Shown piece by piece: positions 61,801-64,000 of a stretch of 64,000 nucleotides of DNA. The notes beneath the pieces were generated by a model. The model made no database searches, had not been told where the DNA came from, and worked only from the letters and a program-made list of their open reading frames with translations. The DNA is from Achromobacter anxifer. Its GTDB lineage: Bacteria > Pseudomonadota > Gammaproteobacteria > Burkholderiales > Burkholderiaceae_B. Within the stretch, counting starts at the first letter, position 1. The number at the start of each line of letters is the position of its first letter. Position numbers and translations under genes: made by a program. The stretch lies in NCBI RefSeq assembly GCF_903652925.1, contig NZ_CAHLAR010000009.1:62001-126000 (forward strand), given 5' to 3'.

Positions 61801-64000
61801 CCGCGCCCATCAGGCTCAGGTCCACCGGCGCGTTCGCGATCATCTTCGCCACGCTGTTGGTGGGATCGGAGGGGTCATTCAAGGCCCCGCCGAACGGGTC
61901 CGCGGCCCAGCCGTTCTTGAGCTGGCTGATGCTGACCTCGGCCGTGTCGGCGCCCGACGCTCCCTTGACGGACACGTCGTTGATGTACAGGTGCCCGGTC
62001 TTGAATACCTTCAGCTGGCCATCGGAACCCGGCCGGATGATGGTGCCGTCCAGCACGACCGCGTCCCTGACGTTCATCAGCATCGGCGAATCGTTGACGA
62101 TATTGATCTGGGTATTGGCGCGGGCGTCGATGCCCGACCGGTATACCCCGCTGGTGTCGCTGGCGCTCACGTAGACCGAACCGCCGGACGCATACATGTC
62201 CGGCATGTCGATGAAGAAGGTGCTGAACGAATCCAGATAGCGGATCTGGCCGTTGGCCAGCGTCATGCCCATCTGGATGCTTTGCAGCTGCTGTTGCAGC
62301 GCGGCGATGTTGGCCTGGTAACGCGCCACCGCCTGCGGGTCCGAGGCGTGCTCGACCTGCATCCGCGTCAGCGTGCGGATCTGCTCGCTGATGACGTTCT
62401 GCTGGCTGGCATAGCGCAGCGTCGGCTGGTCTATGTCCACCGTCTTCAGCACGAAGTACAGCCTGCCGACGTTGCCTGCGGCAAAGGCGCCGAAGTCGGA
62501 CCCCAGCGCTTCGTCCTTCTGCGCCTGGGTCGGATTGCTCAGGCGCATCCAATAGCTGTTGTTGACGTAGTCCTCCGCCGCCAGATCCAGGTCGCGGCTA
62601 TTGGGGCTGTTGTAGCGGTAGTAGCTGCCGTTGTGCTCGATGATCATCCCGGTCGTGACGTTGACCTTGATGTCGCTGGCGCTGAACGCGGTCAGTTCAT
62701 AGCGCACGTCGATGTTGACCGTGCCCGGCGCGCCGTCCAGGCTGGTCTTGCCTGCGCCCAGCAGCTTTTCCAGGATGGCCTTGACCACGGGCGAGTTCGA
62801 ATCGAAGCGCAGCGGCGCCCCGGCCGTGGGCAGGCCTGCCCCGGACAGCCCCAGCTGCGCCAGCAATTCCGCCGGGATCACGAACAGGTTGGCGGCATTG
62901 TTCACGCCGGCGATGATCTGGGTCGCCGAACCGGTGGCGACCCTGCTGGACGTGGTATCCACCACGGCGTCGGCCAGCTTGACGGTGGGATTCAGGTTCA
63001 GGCCGATGACCTGCACCGAGCCGTTCACGTGGGCCTGGTCCAGCTTGGACGGATTGGTCTCCAGCCGCACGTTGCGCTGCGCCTTCAGCAGCGAGCCGAT
63101 GGAGGACACCCCGTCGATCAGCACGGTATTGATCTGGCGCGCCCGGGCGCCGCTGTCCACGTCCGGAATCTGGGCAATGCCCACCAGCGTGAACGACACG
63201 TTGTCGTTGGCCAGCAGATAGCCGGTGGACAGCGGATCGGACGCCTTGCCGCTGCCCGCCAGCGCCAGGATGCTGTCGCCCTCGATCGAGGAATTGTCGA
63301 TCAGGATGGCGTTGCGCACCGTCAGGTCGTTGTTGCTGTCCGACTTGCTGAAGCTGGACACGGCCACCACCAGCAGATCGCTGATGGTGGTCGTCACGCC
63401 GCGCGTGTTGGCCGCCATGACCACGTCGCCGAAGGCGTTGCGCAGGAACGCGCCGCTGACCTTGACCTGCGACAGCGCGCCGTCGGTGCTGAGCTTGTTG
63501 GTCGACAGCGTCACCGATACGCCGGAAACGCCGGTGATCTTGTTGCGCTGGGTATAGATGATGTCGTTGGTCGTCACCAGGTCCAGCATGCCCGGCGTGT
63601 CGAAATTGCCGCGCGCCTGCACCACGGTCATGCCCGCCGACTCCAGCGTGCTGTTGGCCTGCCGCGCGCCGGTGATGGTGATGGTCGATTCCGGCTTGAT
63701 CGTCACCGTGTGCTTGCTGACGTCCGCACCCGCCACCTTGACAGAGTAGCCGCTCAGGGTGGAGGTGCCGCGCACGGTGTTGTTGCTGCGGATGTCCAGC
63801 TTGTTGCCGGTCACCTGCGCGCCGCCGCTGATGTCGATGGCGGACTTGCCGCCGACTTCCACATCGATCTTGCCTTGGCGTCCAGCCACCAGCGCGATCG
63901 TGCCGGCGTCCATCTTCACGTCCACTGACTGCACCTGGCCCGCGACTATGCTCAGTAGCGTGCCGTCCACGCGGGCGTTGTTGCCGATCTGCACGCGCGA
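46850..64000 (-). CDS. Giant beta-helix/RTX-like surface protein, N-terminus beyond the window
   Basis: At least 5,716 residues are visible without a stop; the frame is open to base 64000, so the start, signal region and promoter are outside. No cysteine is apparent. In protein order: about residues 1-3500 are filamentous, beta-rich repeats with a short coiled coil (residues 525-580, Gln-rich); residues 3540-4331 hold eighteen 44-residue repeats; about 5155-5460 carry RTX-like GGxGxDxU nonapeptides (YGGAGNDLIYGGSGNDLI); then an Ala-rich linker, a hydrophobic segment (about 5654-5674, ALAAGVGLLGLSGALG) and a basic, then acidic tail ending EIGSEDE. It is probably a secreted or surface-anchored adhesin exported by the following operon genes. 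Very large exported proteins of this kind are sometimes typed by an N-terminal LEPR-XLL motif, which would lie outside the window. Confidence 0.9.
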   Translation of the reverse strand, partial: SRVQIGNNARVDGTLLSIVAGQVQSVDVKMDAGTIALVAGRQGKIDVEVGGKSAIDISGGAQVTGNKLDIRSNNTVRGTSTLSGYSVKVAGADVSKHTVTIKPESTITITGARQANSTLESAGMTVVQARGNFDTPGMLDLVTTNDIIYTQRNKITGVSGVSVTLSTNKLSTDGALSQVKVSGAFLRNAFGDVVMAANTRGVTTTISDLLVVAVSSFSKSDSNNDLTVRNAILIDNSSIEGDSILALAGSGKASDPLSTGYLLANDNVSFTLVGIAQIPDVDSGARARQINTVLIDGVSSIGSLLKAQRNVRLETNPSKLDQAHVNGSVQVIGLNLNPTVKLADAVVDTTSSRVATGSATQIIAGVNNAANLFVIPAELLAQLGLSGAGLPTAGAPLRFDSNSPVVKAILEKLLGAGKTSLDGAPGTVNIDVRYELTAFSASDIKVNVTTGMIIEHNGSYYRYNSPNSRDLDLAAEDYVNNSYWMRLSNPTQAQKDEALGSDFGAFAAGNVGRLYFVLKTVDIDQPTLRYASQQNVISEQIRTLTRMQVEHASDPQAVARYQANIAALQQQLQSIQMGMTLANGQIRYLDSFSTFFIDMPDMYASGGSVYVSASDTSGVYRSGIDARANTQINIVNDSPMLMNVRDAVVLDGTIIRPGSDGQLKVFKTGHLYINDVSVKGASGADTAEVSISQLKNGWAADPFGGALNDPSDPTNSVAKMIANAPVDLSLMGAVVNPLGKVSVINALGSISVSGTIQALSLDIVAKGNFSLQSEGWYNSGADPTFLNDKWQSVINALKNGGTSTGIDDTMQNVLLKWGYNNQLGSFTGYLNGNAAARDSRIFALGAISISALTLNIDGKIQSGLTDAYIKIDSSFRGDQDKALQDGNGYAIGGVSFSADGSLNRYGAITGRFDYATQTIILDPIRLAGGSISLTGQIVSVGNGNLIVANGYASVHIDNQTTYALVTHDIDVSTYRRGRIEIIDTARGQKDLYELQGLNDVVHTVWNKFVQPSSTSTDPLALDRIWVYENSAGQQDAAGLRNSAGTLQDGRTLTLTYKPQAGQMMVWVMGWTSGETTTTVYTSKRFNLFGDWDPLGWLTNNDTTKSGPVTVYETPRPVLVSTVVAYDGVNSVPEALRQQLAASGKLNQALLPTTIEGSGTQRLVEDASGDIVGPDGKHYRLESSGGTALDTSTFSVAYRKFNTGVIVRNDGPHTSGGGWLRTKTTTLTQVVEKKQQELFTFYVPASQEITLSFLGSSNSDNAIYIRSNGNVTLAGNLIVGNGKTVHIEAVSASSPTSITMQGEVGIMARDPNGQMPTGASAVVNVDAIALGGSISLNVMGSNGYTRADARNDIRLNYFSDGGNSSWATLKKVASAAGTVYIEALNGIFAHASAGNDTVVTGNRIELNAGYGAIGTASKALTIYARQGFAAQAGLAGGPAGADKSIYLAQNVLNADLTLVKPVNWSNPQAAVYAALGSVHISLNGGSLLDGELADTRTATEKAYPTVTAKLLADLSAQLSQYDSYWSGVRSLQTATVTLGGSGTYLSTQAEGGQYLAISMTAAQYAAALQAAVDGHHLVRLAYNNSLNGNARTEILGYLGLVAGSGANGVYQFTFTLYDPSNPNAGPVSLASLGYTAGSQGVLYGPSYALAGATDQSNANLPITFTLPSGNLTTQQGSDTLRLQLSADQIAAFYAKGDPAIGDYYQRVLAGLRSYNTILVGGQVLAIDQILPTGQWWGSNSFDTILIRLKSPYVGDLTPTDGNGHRELNVVLSNGSQTAGAGSYTGSTDTARPQVPSSGTSAATLPQGDQDITTSIVNAITQYNLAHPQAKIDTGPGSLYANLTATSPSNPWSVVERSSSSNSLLLSGSQLGWGMPSGIYTVQGYNQWMNQAVNGLIGSEISFTIDGVSYTRHIESLSLVRADGSPALNLNDSQNYVSVTFSGAAVEIKNYYVRNGAGTVVSNQLPSELAYGLTGLGKGSGSGSATLAVAYTVQRGFGATALKQGTLSSDTPTSYWGWYGSNLLPFYTYTEKTGTGAGYVEYVDMGNSFSWDLTGSSLSDSARTQLANSIKALLQSGQSISLAGLELYMTNQNGTLQGHELGVYDNGTLHILTIVDAQGNPLTAASSDSDWLTGRITFSGKVYAQKSQLEDLDVYKNTNVHDPAATSGYVPNLQGKTVNAGIRLVDTGFAQQSLTQFGAATLTLPGTDRLVQGQRVELSFSNSNQTVIYYVQSVNGRVVTLSDSVDGAFNGGTPVSVGAILALAGNSPGAVTVRLLDAAASGASVLADNVITLTDMNIVPVTDANGQVMGYRALQNFDRVYLNDVRLQTGKVSSLQTNVAYYVLVGANNTIQLFASKEQAMLYQQIQVLNQTPAGQALVKALFTDAGITGELLRGFAATDVRGMFTVSTHLFQTQAAGSTEGLSAQMLALHEQLRNQGFDPNYLPVALDIAAAQNLVKSTRNQVVYDYVVEKELAQTAEYHNYWRERLESSAGTAVSGLVSVGSGSFKLADMNIVDDGTGQLRALRTGDEIYFRNAVGNVRADTAYYAIVGADGTIRLAASLADAMLYQTGAGQNDGLLALYPNMGQPITLTFDASSLNGADVQAYTRVYTVRADAAAQTAEEIALYGQTYDAGHFFYFSNATLRNIENNLLYPVSAAINEKVFDLEGNGESAQPVDRFLNVKAGADIELRTSGQGSIGAQLGDYTLQLPNLDGLSDAERANVFDSLPEADKAILSRANAVNLAGVYHTLYRYIGPAGTTPLDRSQVDFSDTSLWQRFEPLFSNDASLLLGRTLAADSAVQFLFADRFDLYQNSRQVFIYNSKMLEGATTAQRSQLQANIDAARANGVQVVDIGSGFLDPVWSQISVPYMAQDGASPQALSAGMLVGDMRDPRYLTLKLTRSLAVQAVDGVVSAYSDTTVGLDSPQGSIRLGDIHAKQGITIAVGAQGGSIIGTDAGTLESAGQVSLVADKDIVGSTRDANGIYQYDASKHLQLNLSAGHSLYVEAGGVARVAQSGAQDLNLVLAHTKGTAAGGSSYQAGANLLVGQVVSAGSVTLQAGQSILNATAQGQRQYANVVLSDLSASDLAALGYVREVVLIAGKSVGQLGADLSQQGSPLLISISQGDTQALVRASAGESVNLYGMHGLRLDGINVVDANGNRGDARIYALDSILNGTASGQAAITARNVWLETLSGTIGELGSPLLTDMSGYLVASALGSVSLSQLGAHDLALSRVESRSRDEVHLSSEASIVNDKTAHPGGSSSRSGAVVTGGSLYFTAVGSVGGYAQSDTAGAQANDALIVAAVGPQATINALAGGDVALVQLGAATDAQGASQALSMNIGRIEANNAWLVARHEAGQSAPSGDIVLSSDSVISTVGVLSLLAGNNLSVAGRNGLAPGALIQAGQRMNLRVDRDDRGMAGYGKASVMDINGRLLAPQIHVYGSQTGDNAISFGSNAEIGGGLDGNGGLTQGALLDITGGSGQDRITVRALLINQQQTYVRTLDGDDTVTFDSSDLRGNLSVQTGQGDDAVSVLDTRISGDLAVAAGEGVNTVLLDAAAIGGDTSITSGAGADQITLRNSSLTGSLTVAAGDGGNTVLLEAVNVGGNAALTTGAGADRITLRDSGVTGALSVDAGDGDNTILLDTVTVGGNAAITTGVGIDLITLLDTDLAGTLTVDAGDGDNAVLLERVTVGLATGIRTGSGTDRITLRNSGLGGALTVVAGDGDNTVLLDTVNVGGNTAITTGAGADQITLLDTGLAGTLTVDAGDGGNVVLLERVTTGLATSIRTGLGADRVTLRDSNLSGMLAVDAGTGDNTVLLDTVTVGGDTAITAGAGIDQITLRNSGLTGSLTVDAGNGDNTVLLDTVTVGGDTAITTGAGIDQITLLNSSLTGSLTVDAGNGDNTVLLDTVTVGGDTAITAGAGVDLVTLRDSGLTGSLAVDAGDDDNSVLLDTVTVGGNTAITTGSGVDLITLLNAGLSGLLTVEAGDGDNIVLLDTVTVGGNAAITTGAGLDLITLLNSGLKGSLAVDAGGGDNTVLLSTVTVGGNTTITTGSGIDSITLLDSGLTGSLTVDAGDGNNTVLLNTVTVGGNTTITTGSGIDSITLQDSGLTGSLTVDAGNGDNTVLLDTVTVGGNTTITTGSSIDSITLLDSGLTGSLTVDAGNGDNTVLLDTVTVGGNTTITTGSGIDSITLLDSGLTGSLTVDAGNGDNTVLLNTVTVGGNTTITTGSGSDSITLLDSGLTGSLTVAAGDGGNAILLDTVAVSGNTSITTGKDADRITLRDSRLAGALAVNAGDGDNAVLLDTVTVGGGTVIVTGSGADLIMLSDSDFLGHLSVDSGAGDDKIWMSRILLARGAAVQAGEGDDYIYLSARALAGGISLRGDGGNDLIVLDELPSLTSQQGTPGVTDRVDVDGGRGSNHVVVNLNEALTSILINVHNSDGMGAENLAGVNQLTINGTVQDESFLVRANYVAKITPQGAGYADAVQRVNYDRSSTGGLRLNAVDGGNRFYIDDTSTYVVIDGGLGSDASKHNEYQVGQLYALDRLLPQVAAGDQIDTVLTTQGYLSRGNSYGLTLYGAQNSSNVFRVYSNAAPLALHGGSRDDEFMVYAFKEAQPQANGERGYVINGPVSIDGGDGLNTYTMLGSEDDDAFVLTQEGIRGAGLNTSYQNIQRVNLDAREGNDHIYVLSTRSNVITTLIGGSGSNTFDLSGDVAGNTIVTGRGGSRDVFDGAQPVSITAQPGELDAHGGNTLSLSVSLDAGVLPRPASGQAYVSLSSAMVASALYGSLSQGAGLSSADALAAAMQSLQGRGVLLSTDGGQSWHQSVVLAFDANGAGAQAWGATQQVLIKVEDGAGVGLPPLSLAGRDLHLSASLFTTLPGLQDVALPPILVRVADPAYAGPANEPGKVRNPRASDQPVITVDPATGISYANYGDQPHDVSGIQGSLLIEGGTLDRPGYDGVLHAGVGLPGETDGALGARHEGAAQTAPANNRIRIFEDGTTVGQTGMQDQVDNLSGLGRLYDNAQAADFGRITGLGMTPGLGGAGGTVSQTGKEGTHVYDRGIVFHGVQSVNTMLGQGDDTYTVRHATVGTMTLVQGGGGNNLLAVEGSTVGGAERPVLLFGSTSQDDAYYTAGPGQRQAGQALSFGKAGNNVLDARTTTQGVILYGGAGNDLIYGGSGNDLIAGGGGNNVIHAGQGNNIVFGNAGMNVDLGAPMDMGAAARADLRTLAALTLVLTPEQAAGLAVGRSADLLAAGGNTITAGDGNNIVFANFGRIVTVDPVNYLRDRGDFIDAAAPGGEARYLAGDGLRMLETINLPAGGVNTITVGAGRNALFGGMGDDIIRAEGAGGFNLIAGDGARARYTDAGRIAVFESIYPSVGGNDSLYNNGEGVMLGGMGADQLESGAGNNVMFGDNGRVVFVNDRISLIETIDIAFGGDDILLAGTGGNYMLGGLGADKFRGNFSKDVMVGDFAAIYIDPVSGRVINLTRFGQGGNTPDLITRAMENLYSWSGNFGDWPRSAFGALVSRWGADSRQEAEGQAAADRVSMGAARPDIVIDRHDGGLSDYASSAPADAVSMRTDQTVQDGGQGYPGGAQPAAATQAPAAKTPAADPADEAASQDAAPTATAAPQDARAHVESDAGAGLQSDAAPAATGASAAERAALAAGVGLLGLSGALGASGNGTVVFNSKTNTWETKAARKRGLSVRRQEPELTEIGSEDE
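47620..48530 (-). other. RTX-like calcium-binding repeat region of the giant protein
   Basis: Within the giant gene this part codes tandem GGxGxDxU-type nonapeptides: YGGAGNDLI, YGGSGNDLI, AGGGGNNVI, HAGQGNNIV, and later GGMGDDIIRA, GGMGADQLES, GGDDILLAG and GGLGADKF, spaced by 30-60 residue inserts. Such repeats fold into calcium-loaded parallel beta-rolls after export. Several Asp positions are Asn, so calcium binding may be weaker than in classic RTX toxins. Confidence 0.82.
51002..53377 (-). repeat. Eighteen tandem 132-bp units coding 44-residue beta-helix repeats
   Basis: Each unit reads approximately DAGDGDNTVLLDTVTVGG followed by NTTITTGSGIDSITLLDSGLTGSLTV. A unit splits into two similar 22-residue halves (…NTVLLDTVTVGG… and …DSITLLDSGLTG…), the length of one coil of a right-handed beta-helix, so the array would add about 36 coils. 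Units at the C-terminal side, about 51260-51920, are almost identical in DNA (period 132, checked between 51546 and 51678). Units near 53377 are more diverged, which suggests recent local expansion. Confidence 0.92.
56300..57135 (-). repeat. Two copies of a ~60-residue module inside the giant protein
   Basis: The first copy (about 56915-57135) and second copy (about 56300-56480) share the order: DMNIV, then RAL, a 'D.VY..' strand, then AYY-(L/I)-VGA-(N/D)-(N/G)-TI-(Q/R)-L-x-AS, ending AMLYQ. They are diverged but colinear. The sequence AYYVLVGANNTIQL resembles short modules seen in other giant bacterial surface proteins; I cannot name the domain. Confidence 0.7.

Noticed and set aside
53525-63928. 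A + strand open frame of about 3,467 codons
   Set aside because: It is antisense to the giant gene, has shadow-type composition (rich in Arg, His, Gly, Val, Asp) and no recognisable domain or ribosome site. The sense frame has clear beta-helix repeats.

Overview
The window is about 64 kb of uniformly GC-rich bacterial chromosome with short intergenic gaps. A Bug-type solute receptor, a general porin, LivM-LivG fusion and CoA-catabolic operons with TetR, IclR and LysR regulators together suggest a beta-proteobacterium of the Alcaligenaceae (Bordetella/Achromobacter type). This is inferred from gene content, not from a marker gene. I saw no rRNA, tRNA, CRISPR array, insertion sequence or phage gene. 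No stretch longer than about 265 bases lacks a gene.

Region 1 (1-6141, + strand): the end of a peptide-type ABC importer (ATPase, family 5 binding protein) is translationally coupled to a CocE/NonD-type hydrolase. A porin with a strong terminator and a LysE-type amino acid exporter follow. A small lipoprotein lies convergent at 6155-6469.

Region 2 (6572-21637, - strand): one long operon reads E1 alpha, E1 beta, enoyl-CoA hydratase, E2, acyl-CoA dehydrogenase, acyl-CoA synthetase, MmgE/PrpD, a Liv-type ABC importer (binding protein, LivH, fused LivM-LivG, LivF), E3 and a TetR regulator. It encodes uptake, CoA activation, beta-oxidation steps and a complete 2-oxoacid dehydrogenase for a substrate I cannot name. 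A perfect 16-bp palindrome in its promoter is the likely TetR operator.

Region 3 (21864-32345): two divergent operons. The - strand carries a Bug receptor, an ADP-forming acyl-CoA synthetase, a crotonase and an IclR regulator. The + strand carries an acyl-CoA dehydrogenase, a crotonase, a thiolase-like protein without the usual nucleophile, a DUF35 protein, two small hot-dog/MaoC proteins and a second acyl-CoA dehydrogenase. The last group resembles the actinobacterial steroid side-chain retro-aldol module (ChsE/ChsH/Ltp2). Four copies of a TATTC-N8-GAATA-like box flank the operon starts and are candidate IclR sites.

Region 4 (32359-40049): a LysR regulator is divergent from a 5-oxoprolinase-type cluster (pxpA, biotin carrier, biotin carboxylase, pxpB, pxpC) that is followed by an NCS1-type permease and an HD-domain hydrolase.

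Region 5 (40051-64000, - strand): the most unusual part. A giant gene, more than 17 kb and open at the window edge, encodes at least 5,716 residues of beta-helix and RTX-like sequence, including eighteen 44-residue repeats. It is followed, with overlaps or gaps of at most 13 bases, by a GAF-TM-HlyD fusion, a PqqD-like/M50 protease/HlyD fusion, a shortened SecA paralogue and a small periplasmic adaptor. I read this as a dedicated export and processing system for the giant surface protein. No type I ABC exporter or TolC gene is present in the visible part.
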